Below, in pieces: positions 10,418 to 18,702 of a DNA stretch of 57,432 nucleotides; position 1 is the first letter of the stretch, and each line of letters opens with the position of its first letter. Source of the stretch: Stentor roeselii (taxonomy: Eukaryota > Ciliophora > Heterotrichea > Heterotrichida > Stentoridae); contig RSEH01000285.1 of assembly GCA_006503475.1 (NCBI GenBank), positions 1 to 57,432 on the forward strand, written 5' to 3'. A model generated the notes under the pieces. That model searched no databases, was not told where the DNA came from, and saw nothing but the letters and a program-made list of their open reading frames with translations. The translations under genes and the position numbers were made by a program.

Positions 10418-13400
10418 ATGGAAATCGACAACCGAGTGCCATTAATAAGAGCAACAGGCGAATTCAACCACTTAACCCGCAGCCGGCTATCAGAAGGTCC
10501 AAAGCGTTTAGACTCTCCAAGTCTCCGTTTGAATTCAATCCACATCGAAGCTGAAGCCAAGTCAATCCCGGATGCAAAAATCATTTCAAACTCACTTACT
10601 CTCGAAGACTCAATAAAAGAAATCTCATCATTCATCGAGAGAAAATACCCTAAAGTAATAAACAGTCCCTATTCCTTCAACGACGTGAAGATCCTCTCAA
10701 ATGAAACCCACGCCTTAGCAGTGACAAGCGAAGGCTATTCTATTTACATCGACATAACTCACAACACTTTCGAAGAGCAAGGTCTGAGTCAACATGCTCT
10801 TGCAAGTGTCATCCTATTCAAAAACGACGATTTTGCCTTTGTGAAAGAAAGAGACCACGGCAAGATCTACCTCATCGAGCTTCCCAGCATGAAAGTGAAA
10901 AAAACCCTGAAAATCCCAGGCGAAGTTACAAATGGAATAGGAAAAATGTGTCTTAGTCCTGATCAGGCCTTTCTTTACGCAAGGCTCTGGAAAGGTGAAA
11001 TCGTCAGATGGGACCTGGCGACTTTAAAGGACTATCAAGTCATGCTCGTTGAGAAAAACGTCGCATGTATGAACCTGGCACCTGACGGGATTTTCGTTGT
11101 AGGAACTGCTGACAAGAAACTCGTTCTTTACAGTTTAAAATTCGAGAAAATCGCTGAAAAAGACGTGGGGTTCGTCGTAGATGCTTATATTTGCTTCTCG
11201 GATGACGGTGATTTTGTCTTACTTGGCATGGCGAAGTCGATTAAGGTGTTTGAAAAAGACACTTTAGAACTCGTTCAGGAAGTCGACGTCGGGACCCAAG
11301 CAAATGACGTGAAAATCACTCCTGATGGAAAATTTATTGTAGCTGGACTCGAGTCTGGCCACCTCGGGTTCTTCAGCAGGACGGTGAAGGGGAAAGAACT
11401 GAGGATCAAGATTCATGAAGCTGGAATTCGCACTGTTCATATGACGGCGAATTTAATTTACACTTTTGGTGGAGATTCTCGACTTAGTCATCTGAACATG
11501 CCGGAACTGAGCCTTTTTTACGATGTGAGTGAAATACCTGAACTTGAAGGAGCAGCTTTTAATACACCCTTCAAGTCGAACTTTCAAGAAGGGGATGATG
11601 AGTCTTTCAAGGCACTTTGCGTGGTACTTTGTGAACATCGTAATCAGCTCATAGCAGCTGGAGAAAGCAACAAGATTTACTTATTCAACGCGGATAACCT
11701 CCAGTTGGCAGATGAGCTTTCAGGACACCAGGACTATGTTTTCAGTCTTGTAATGCTAAATGACAGATTTCTCGCCTCTGGAAGTGCGGATTTTTCGATT
11801 ATTGTATGGGACTTGCAGAATAATAAGAAAAAAGCATCACTTTGCAGACATTTCGCTGCAGTTTCTGCACTTTGTAAAGTTGACTTGAAGAAACTTGCTT
11901 CTGGGTCTCATGATCGAAGTATTAAAGTTTGGATTTGGGAATTGGAAATCATGATTTACTCAATTTCTGAATTGCCTGGACCTGTTGTTTCGCTTTCTTT
12001 GGCTAAGAAAGGCTTTCTTTTGGCTGGGTTTAAGGAATTGATTCAATGTTGGAATGTTGATAGTTATTCTTTGGTTTTTGAAAAAAGTACTGATCGGCAG
12101 GTTCAATGCTTTAGGATGCTTGAAGTTAAGGGATGTGAAAGTTCGAAGGTTTTTTATGCCTTGGGAGATGTTGGAAATGAGTTTTTTGTTGAGAATCCTT
12201 TGGCTACTCAAAAAATCACTTGTTGGGGACCTGATGAAAGTAGGACTTATGAGTTTATTGCTTATGTTAGAGAGATTTTTTCGGGGAAATTACCTCAGTA
12301 TGATAGCTATATGGACTTTTGGATGATTAGTCCTCTCAATTTCAATATTTTGCATATTTATAGCTATTTCAACTTACATCATTACCTTGCTCAGTCTATG
12401 TTGAATGGTGCCTCGCTTATGAATTCGAGTTTAGGGTTTAATCCGTTGACTATTGCTTTGGATTTGAAAAATAAGGAATGTGTCGAAGTTATTATTAAAG
12501 CTGCTTGGAAACAGTACCAGTTTAACCCTCACATATTTTCCTGCATCTCTTCCCCAACAATCCAGCGTCTAAATTCACTAGACACTTACCTCCTTCCAAA
12601 AGTCTACAAACTTCTAACAGTTCCCGCCGACTACGGAAGACACTTCACAAGTTCAAGTTCTCTTCCTCAAATAACGCTAAGTTTCAGCAACACCCTAAAC
12701 CCAAAATCTTTCTTAAACTCTTCAAAAACAATCCAAGACTGTGAAGCTCGTTTCCTTCAAAGCAGTACAGGTTTATTTCTGAACCCAGGTTCCACTAAAA
12801 GTATAAAATTCCTAAAAAGCCTTCTAGAAAGTAAACAATTAGAAGTATTCAGTTCAGAACTGATCCAATACATCCTTCTCTTCAAATGGAACACGGTGAA
12901 GTACTTTTTATATTCAGAGCTAGTGATATTTGTGACTTATTTCATTTACCTTCTGATCTGGATGCTTTTTCCAACAACGAGCAGAGAGACTTGGATAATC
13001 GCAAGTTTAGGACTAGTCCTTTTCATGTTTAACGTTTATACATCAGTCATGTCCTCCGCATTACTTATAGAGAACTGTGTTGATTTCTTAAGAACTGTCG
13101 CACTTGTCCTCTTTTTACTAAGCAACGAGCTGGGAATTCAGCAAGATTTCACCCAATACGCGAAAATGGTTACAATTTTTCTCTCCTTCCTTCAAGGCCT
13201 GACTTATTTCAAACTATTCAGCCAGACCCGCCACGTCATTCGAACAGGCTTGACGCTAGTAAAACAGTCCTTAAGTCTAGTCTTGTTACTTTTTTACATC
13301 TTGCTAGTCATTTGCATTCTTATCTATATCAACCAAAACTCTTCAAAAGCGCCGACTTTATTTTTAACGACAGCTTTTTCAGAGCTTTCTGAATTTTTTC

Positions 13401-13780
13401 AGGTCTTTTTCGATTATATTGTACCTGGGATCATTGTTGTTGGACTTCTTGCAGTTTCTGGGAATCAGATTGAAAGAGATGAGGCGTATTTGGCTGCTGA
13501 ATTTAAGGAACTTGCGAAAATTGTGCTTAAAGGAGAAAATTGTCTTGTTTGGAAGAGGAGTAAGAATTGGTTGGAGTTTGTGAATGTCTGTACTACTGAA
13601 AGGTTTCAAGGGACTCATCGGGTCAAGAAAATTGCGAAGATTGTTAAGGAAATTAAAGAGGGGCAGGATAGTCAGAGGTTTGAAATGATTGAAGGATTTA
13701 ATGATATCAGGGGGAAAATTGAAGAACTTTCTTTGGAGATGAAAGCTGTGAAGAAGGAAAAAAGGCATAGAAAGAAGTAG
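10418..13780 (+). CDS. WD40-repeat protein fused to a TRP-like six-helix membrane domain
   Basis: The protein has 1120 residues and a TAG stop. Residues of roughly 80-560 form WD40 repeats, the clearest being SGSADFSIIVWDLQNNKK and SGSHDRSIKVWIW. A linker with an ankyrin-like piece (GFNPLTIALDLKNKECVEVII) follows. Six hydrophobic segments lie at about residues 828-1018: YSELVIFVTYFIYLLIWML, WIIASLGLVLFMFNVY, FLRTVALVLFLLS, VTIFLSFLQGLTYF, LSLVLLLFYILLVICILIYI, then a short pore-like stretch (TLFLTTAFSELSEFF) and a last helix YIVPGIIVVGLLAVSG. A basic coiled-coil tail ends in KKEKRHRKK. The order matches TRP-type channels with a large cytosolic N-terminus, but here the sensor module is a propeller. 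Ion selectivity cannot be read. Confidence 0.8.
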   Translation: MEIDNRVPLIRATGEFNHLTRSRLSEGPKRLDSPSLRLNSIHIEAEAKSIPDAKIISNSLTLEDSIKEISSFIERKYPKVINSPYSFNDVKILSNETHALAVTSEGYSIYIDITHNTFEEQGLSQHALASVILFKNDDFAFVKERDHGKIYLIELPSMKVKKTLKIPGEVTNGIGKMCLSPDQAFLYARLWKGEIVRWDLATLKDYQVMLVEKNVACMNLAPDGIFVVGTADKKLVLYSLKFEKIAEKDVGFVVDAYICFSDDGDFVLLGMAKSIKVFEKDTLELVQEVDVGTQANDVKITPDGKFIVAGLESGHLGFFSRTVKGKELRIKIHEAGIRTVHMTANLIYTFGGDSRLSHLNMPELSLFYDVSEIPELEGAAFNTPFKSNFQEGDDESFKALCVVLCEHRNQLIAAGESNKIYLFNADNLQLADELSGHQDYVFSLVMLNDRFLASGSADFSIIVWDLQNNKKKASLCRHFAAVSALCKVDLKKLASGSHDRSIKVWIWELEIMIYSISELPGPVVSLSLAKKGFLLAGFKELIQCWNVDSYSLVFEKSTDRQVQCFRMLEVKGCESSKVFYALGDVGNEFFVENPLATQKITCWGPDESRTYEFIAYVREIFSGKLPQYDSYMDFWMISPLNFNILHIYSYFNLHHYLAQSMLNGASLMNSSLGFNPLTIALDLKNKECVEVIIKAAWKQYQFNPHIFSCISSPTIQRLNSLDTYLLPKVYKLLTVPADYGRHFTSSSSLPQITLSFSNTLNPKSFLNSSKTIQDCEARFLQSSTGLFLNPGSTKSIKFLKSLLESKQLEVFSSELIQYILLFKWNTVKYFLYSELVIFVTYFIYLLIWMLFPTTSRETWIIASLGLVLFMFNVYTSVMSSALLIENCVDFLRTVALVLFLLSNELGIQQDFTQYAKMVTIFLSFLQGLTYFKLFSQTRHVIRTGLTLVKQSLSLVLLLFYILLVICILIYINQNSSKAPTLFLTTAFSELSEFFQVFFDYIVPGIIVVGLLAVSGNQIERDEAYLAAEFKELAKIVLKGENCLVWKRSKNWLEFVNVCTTERFQGTHRVKKIAKIVKEIKEGQDSQRFEMIEGFNDIRGKIEELSLEMKAVKKEKRHRKK

Positions 13781-14057
13781 GTATATGTTGATAGTTATTG
13801 AATTTTAAGTTGAGGTGTTTTTAGAGGTTGTGAGATTTTAAGGTTGTTGTTAATGGAAAGGTTTGAGAGAGTGAAATATTTCTTATGAGGTAGATATTTT
13901 AATTTTCATCAGGGATTTGGAAACATGAAACTAGACAATTACCTTCAAATTGTTAATTTCTCTGATAATTGTCATTTTTTAATAAAATTAATCACTCACA
14001 CAATCATCCCCATTAAATATTAATCCAATAAAATTTCTAATATTGAAATAAGCGAAT

Positions 14058-14906
14058 CTATTTAAATTTAGATACTTTTACAATATTCTGCCAGGTCTTA
14101 CAGTTATCTTCCAAGCAATTTTTCACCTTAATAGCGACATCACGAACATTATCATCTTCACATTTCATTTCATAGCTAACCAAACAATGAACAAAAGAAA
14201 TCTTACAAACATTTCCAAGAGTCGATTCACAAACCTCACAAGTCCTGACATTATCAGGACTGATTTCCGATTCAATATTAAATTCTCCAAGTCCTAAATT
14301 AATGCAGATTCTCTGTTTATAAGCCTGACAACTCATATTCATGCAAATTGCTTCCAACACAAGTCCAGAACTTTTGATTTTCCAAGGCTGAAGTTCAAGT
14401 TTATCCTGAAGTTCATCAACAACAGTGAGTCTTGTATTGTTGATGATATCATAGTCTTCAAGACTTTGGTCAATTTCCAACTGTAAATATCCCAAAAGTA
14501 CGCGAAATTCGCTTCTTGGAACGAGAGAAGAGATTAAAGTCGACCGACTCACTTGTTTTTTCTCTTCACGAGGAGAGCTTGTCATGTACTTTAATGTTAC
14601 TTCGAAGAGTCTCTCGTCAAGAAGGATGACGTTGATTCTGATTCGGTCTTCTGGAGTCAAAAATAGGTCGTTTAGGTTGATTAGGTCTTTTAAAGAGTAT
14701 TCTTTGTCTTTGCAGAAGATTTGGAAAGACATGCTTCGGGATATGAATGATGGGTTGATGTTGGATTGGATTACTTTTTTGCAGAAGTCTTTTAAGGTTG
14801 TTCTGACTGTTGATCTTTCAGTCAAAGTTTCTACTTTAAAGATGGATGTCGGAGTAAGGTCGACTGGGATGATGATCTCGGAGTTTACTGATGTGTTACA
14901 GCCCAT
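14058..14906 (-). CDS. Probable N-myristoylated protein with a Cys-rich C-terminal region
   Basis: The protein has 282 residues. The start MGCNTSVNS fits N-myristoylation at Gly2 with possible palmitoylation at Cys3, implying membrane attachment. The middle (residues about 20-170) looks like ubiquitin-like beta-rich sequence, for example RIRINVILLDERLFEVTLKY and EFRVLLGYLQLEID. The C-terminal part carries CMNMSCQAYKQRICINLGLG followed by CEVCESTLGNVC. I recall similar Cys-rich ends (CxxxxCxAY...G.G.F...CxxC) in ciliate ubiquitin-like proteins of unknown function. It is divergent to the ankyrin gene and convergent with the WD40-channel gene. Function unknown. Confidence 0.75.
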   Translation of the reverse strand: MGCNTSVNSEIIIPVDLTPTSIFKVETLTERSTVRTTLKDFCKKVIQSNINPSFISRSMSFQIFCKDKEYSLKDLINLNDLFLTPEDRIRINVILLDERLFEVTLKYMTSSPREEKKQVSRSTLISSLVPRSEFRVLLGYLQLEIDQSLEDYDIINNTRLTVVDELQDKLELQPWKIKSSGLVLEAICMNMSCQAYKQRICINLGLGEFNIESEISPDNVRTCEVCESTLGNVCKISFVHCLVSYEMKCEDDNVRDVAIKVKNCLEDNCKTWQNIVKVSKFK

Positions 14907-14968
14907 TAATATGGATTATAAGTGTTTTAAACTAGTTTTTTAGATATTTTTCAGAACATTATTAGAAA

Positions 14969-15172
14969 CTTTTATTCAGATGGAATATTGTTTTTTTACT
15001 GTTTAAAAGATTGTAGCTGTCATCATCAAGCATTCATTGAAACCTGCGTATTCTCCTGTTTATTAATATTTCAGAATCTTTCATTCAGAGGGAATAATTT
15101 TACTGTTTAAACCGTACCAGCTGTAATCATCAAGAATAGATTGAAACTTGATATTCTCTTAATTAATATTTC
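14969..15172. repeat. Imperfect ~100-bp direct duplication in a divergent promoter
   Basis: Copy A starts at about 14969 and copy B at 15078. Shared blocks in the same order are ATTCAGAnGGAATA, TTTACTGTTTAAA, AGCTGTnATCATCAAG, ATTGAAAC, TATTCTC and TTAATATTTCA. The pair fills the 297-bp space between the gene at 14906 (minus) and the ankyrin gene at 15204 (plus). The conserved blocks separated by variable spacers suggest protein-binding sites, which is inference. Confidence 0.75.
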
Positions 15173-15203
15173 AACCTTTTCTTCACTTTCATTTGAAATT
15201 ATT

Positions 15204-16040
15204 ATGAAGGCTGAAGACCTTCGCACTTCTGCAACTCACTTAAAACCCCCTGTCAAAAACCTAGCCGCAAGACAAAGAGCGATGTCCTGTGAGCTAAAAA
15301 GGCCCATCTTCATCTCCTCTCTTTCAAATCCTATAAAAAGACCTAAAAACCCAGCATCTCTATTTGAAAAGCCAAAAAAACAAGTAAGAATAAACGAAAA
15401 TCATTACTTTTTAAACACGAAAAAAACAACCTCAATGCAGATCTTTTCGCCTAAAAAGTACGACTTGTTCAACAAGACCTTAAGAGAAGAGTTCCAATCA
15501 GCTGCTTCATTGATCAAGTCATCCAAAGGCGACTTGAAGTCAAGAGAAGTCCAAGTTTCCTGCATGGATTCACTTAACAAAACTATTGAAAACTTAAAAA
15601 AAGAGCAAGAAAAGTACACTTCAACAACTTTCTCTAAAGTTTTCGAGCATTCCAAAGCAAAAGACTTCTTCTTGTCAGTTAAAAACAACGACGTGTTGAA
15701 AGTAAGGCGCCTGCTCAGAACTTATCCTTCACTGGTCGATGTAGTCAACTCGGTAAGTCCTAAACAGACTCAACAAAACGCTCTTCACTGGGCAGGTCAG
15801 AGGTCCTCAGCTGAAATGATTGAAAGTCTCCTTCAAGCTGGAGTCGACTGGAGACATCAAGACTTGCTCGGAAGAGACCCGATGAAAGTCGCTGCAAAAT
15901 GGAAAAATCCTGAAGTTTTACAAATTTTTCAAACAAAAAAGACCGAAGCACTTATCTGGGCGAAAAAAAAAACAATGAAACATGTTCTGAGGTTTAACAC
16001 AATTCTAAGGTCAAGCACATTAAAAGGAAAAAAATTTTAA
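15204..16040 (+). CDS. Ankyrin-repeat protein
   Basis: I chose the ATG at 15204 (MKAEDLRTSATHLK), giving 278 residues; no other ATG lies upstream in the open frame. The N-terminal half is basic and probably disordered (KRPIFISSLSNPIKRPKNP). Residues about 152-250 form ankyrin-like helices: AKDFFLSVKNNDVLKVRRLL, NALHWAGQRSSAEMIESLLQ, GRDPMKVAAKWKNPEVLQIF. The C-terminus is strongly basic. Ankyrin repeats bind partner proteins; the partner is unknown. The stop is only 15 nt before the ATG of the M16 protease gene. A 15-mer fitting the intron consensus lies in frame at 15753-15767, so the mature protein may be five residues shorter. Confidence 0.8.
   Translation: MKAEDLRTSATHLKPPVKNLAARQRAMSCELKRPIFISSLSNPIKRPKNPASLFEKPKKQVRINENHYFLNTKKTTSMQIFSPKKYDLFNKTLREEFQSAASLIKSSKGDLKSREVQVSCMDSLNKTIENLKKEQEKYTSTTFSKVFEHSKAKDFFLSVKNNDVLKVRRLLRTYPSLVDVVNSVSPKQTQQNALHWAGQRSSAEMIESLLQAGVDWRHQDLLGRDPMKVAAKWKNPEVLQIFQTKKTEALIWAKKKTMKHVLRFNTILRSSTLKGKKF
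15753..15767 (+). other. Candidate 15-nt intron (unproven)
   Basis: GTAAGTCCTAAACAG begins GTAA, has A at position 10 and ends in CAG, like the two better-supported 15-nt introns in this window. It is in phase 0 and contains no stop, so it could equally be coding (Val-Ser-Pro-Lys-Gln) at the edge of an ankyrin repeat. Keeping it gives a repeat spacing slightly closer to normal, so retention is at least as likely. Confidence 0.3.
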
Positions 16041-16055
16041 TTTATAATAATTTTA

Positions 16056-18662
16056 ATGTTGCTTATTTTTTTAGTCCAGGTCTTTGGAGAGGTTTTGATG
16101 CCTTCGACCAGTGAGGACCAGGTCAGAGTTTTTACTTTAGAAAACAAGTTAACAGCGACAGTGATTTCATCAAAAACAAGCAGAGACTCTGGAGTGTCAA
16201 TCGCGGTTGATGTAGGCTCTTCTCACGAGCCACTGTCAGGCCTGGCTCACTTTTTAGAGCATCTTTTATTTTTTTCCTCGAAGACCTTTCCTCAAGAGGA
16301 CTACTGGACGACTTTTGTGAACACCCACGGAGGATACACAAATGCTTACACAGATCCTTTTAAAACAGTTTATTTTTTTAGCGTTGGGCATTCAGCACTT
16401 GAAGAAGGCATTCATATCGTCAGTCGTGCCTTTGCTGAGCCGATTTTTTCCCCTGAAGCTGCGAAAAGGGAAATAAATGCGATTCGGTCTGAACGAGAAA
16501 AAGGATATTTTGATGAAGATAATAGACTGTTCTTTTTAATTTGTAATGTCCTCGGCAGGCCTTTCAACGGAAGCGTCATCGGCGATGTTGAAGGTCTTGC
16601 ACAGGAGAATGTGACTGATTTGATGTACGAGTTCTTTAATCAATATTACACGGCGAATAACATCAAAGTCTCCATCGTCGGGAATCAGTCTCTTGATGTT
16701 CTTGAAAAATGGGTAAAAAAGTACTTTTCTGACTTGAAACCTGGAGAAAACAGTGAAAATATTCAGTATGAAAAAAAAAATGAAAACTTCGCTGTTGGCG
16801 CAAAAGTCACTGATGGAGATCTCGCTCTTGGATTATGGGTAGTCCCTAGAGATAGCTGGGAATTTCAAGAAGTTGATTTTTTGTGTTACTTGATTTCGTA
16901 TTCTTTGAAAAAGTTTAGACCTGGAGAGTACCAAATAATGAAATACTTGGAAAATAAGATTAATTCAGTTTTAATCGTTGCAGGGTTTGTTGATGATCAA
17001 AGTTCACCTGAATATATTTTTTCAGTGATTTTAGATGCTGTGGTTGACTTGGAAAGTTATAGTAATGAGACTTTGTTTGAATTGTGGCTTGATTATCGGA
17101 GTCTTAATTTAAACGGTTTTTTGTATTCTGATTCACTTGCTGCTGTTGAACTTGCTTTGAAGGTATCGGAAAACATGTTGATGTACCCTGAATACCTTTA
17201 CTATGCAGGAAACTCTGTCAAGTTTTACTATTCTTATGAAATTATTCAAGGCCTTGTCAGAAGCTTAGTCCCTGAAACTGCTTCTTATGTTTATTTCACT
17301 AATAATGAAAAGTTTGAACTTGACAGGTTTGAAGATTTTTACAACTTTGAGTATCGAATTGAAAGAAAAATATTTGAACCTGGAAATTTTTCATTTAAAA
17401 GACTGAAAAAAAATTTGTTTATTCCTCATTCTTTGAAACTTGTAATGAATAAATTTACTGAAGGATTACTTTTGATGGAGTCGAGTAGTGCTTTTAATTA
17501 TTGGTTTAAATATAATACTTCGCTTAGGAAACCTGTTGTTAGTGTTGGTGCTTTTATTATTTGTAATGACTGGAAAGAGATGAAACCTTTAGCTTTTATT
17601 CATTTGGCTCTTGTTGCTGAACAGATGGAAATTGATCTGGAGTATTGGGGACTTGCTGGATACTCTTTTGCACTTGAAGTTGCTTATGGAGGTATTGAAA
17701 TTAAGGTTTCGGGATGGAATGAAAGAATTTTAGAATATTTTCAAATTGTTTTGAAAGGGTTTTTGAATCCTAATTCGAGTAGGTTTGGTTTCTGGAGAAA
17801 TTTGATGGTTAGATCGGCTGAAAATCAGGTAATTGAATCTTATAAACTTGGAATTGAGTATTTGAATCGATTATTAACTCGAAATTACTACACAACCCAA
17901 GAACTAATTGAAAAATGGAAACATTATTCAATCTCGGATTACATTTACTTTGAAGCCGACCTTAAATACTCAAGAGTTGATTTATTTATTTTCGGAAATA
18001 CCAATATGCCTAATATTTCATTCATTAAAACTTTCTTCATAGGCTCCGAAAATATTAAAAAAGAAGAAAAAATCTCATTGCAGGTAAAAAGCTCTTTTAT
18101 TTTCGCTTCTTACTCAGAAGACCAGAACTCGATTCTGAACTGGTACGAATTTGGCTTGCTTGATAGTCATACTTATGCGATCTTGAGCATAATCGAAATT
18201 CTTCTAAAGGATAACGCTTTCATTTATTTACGCACTCAGTCCCAGCTGGGCTATACAGTAGGTCTAGGAATATCAAATTCTTTTTTAAGTAACGCGTTGT
18301 ACTTAATTGTTCAAGGGACAAGTCATTCTCCTGATTCAATGCAAGTTCATATAAACCGATTTTGGAATGAATCAGACATCTCCTTATCTGACTTTTCTTT
18401 AGCAAAAGAAATTCTTCAGGCATCATTCAACCCAATTCAAAGCTTTTCAGAACTTTTTAACTGGAATTGGAATTTGATTCAAAATCCTTCAATATCCAAG
18501 TTATCTCAATCGAACTTTCTTGATTCATTAGAAGTAGTTTCTTATTCAGAGGTGAAATTATTCTTATCAAAAATCCGAAGTCATTACCAAGAACTATCGA
18601 TTCGTCTTTCTCCAGACTTTAATTCAAGTCAGCCATCGATTTCAATAAACCACTTCCAATAA
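16056..18662 (+). CDS. Secreted M16 (insulysin/IDE-like) zinc metallopeptidase
   Basis: The protein has 868 residues. The first residues (MLLIFLVQVFGEVLM) look like a signal peptide. The inverted zinc motif HFLEH lies at residues 65-69 (His65, Glu68 catalytic, His69). The third ligand is probably Glu146 in REINAIRSEREKG, by comparison with REVNAVDSEHEK of insulin-degrading enzyme. NAYTD near residue 97 is also typical. The C-terminal half keeps the substrate-binding LRTQSQLGYTV block. At 868 residues it is somewhat shorter than insulysin (about 1000). The family degrades peptides inside a closed chamber. The signal peptide suggests a lumenal or secreted enzyme, perhaps in food vacuoles, which is inference. 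It sits 15 nt after the ankyrin gene and 40 nt before the JmjC gene. Confidence 0.92.
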   Translation: MLLIFLVQVFGEVLMPSTSEDQVRVFTLENKLTATVISSKTSRDSGVSIAVDVGSSHEPLSGLAHFLEHLLFFSSKTFPQEDYWTTFVNTHGGYTNAYTDPFKTVYFFSVGHSALEEGIHIVSRAFAEPIFSPEAAKREINAIRSEREKGYFDEDNRLFFLICNVLGRPFNGSVIGDVEGLAQENVTDLMYEFFNQYYTANNIKVSIVGNQSLDVLEKWVKKYFSDLKPGENSENIQYEKKNENFAVGAKVTDGDLALGLWVVPRDSWEFQEVDFLCYLISYSLKKFRPGEYQIMKYLENKINSVLIVAGFVDDQSSPEYIFSVILDAVVDLESYSNETLFELWLDYRSLNLNGFLYSDSLAAVELALKVSENMLMYPEYLYYAGNSVKFYYSYEIIQGLVRSLVPETASYVYFTNNEKFELDRFEDFYNFEYRIERKIFEPGNFSFKRLKKNLFIPHSLKLVMNKFTEGLLLMESSSAFNYWFKYNTSLRKPVVSVGAFIICNDWKEMKPLAFIHLALVAEQMEIDLEYWGLAGYSFALEVAYGGIEIKVSGWNERILEYFQIVLKGFLNPNSSRFGFWRNLMVRSAENQVIESYKLGIEYLNRLLTRNYYTTQELIEKWKHYSISDYIYFEADLKYSRVDLFIFGNTNMPNISFIKTFFIGSENIKKEEKISLQVKSSFIFASYSEDQNSILNWYEFGLLDSHTYAILSIIEILLKDNAFIYLRTQSQLGYTVGLGISNSFLSNALYLIVQGTSHSPDSMQVHINRFWNESDISLSDFSLAKEILQASFNPIQSFSELFNWNWNLIQNPSISKLSQSNFLDSLEVVSYSEVKLFLSKIRSHYQELSIRLSPDFNSSQPSISINHFQ

Positions 18663-18702
18663 AATTTATTCAATATTTTAATTAAATAGGGGGCCCAATA
18701 AA

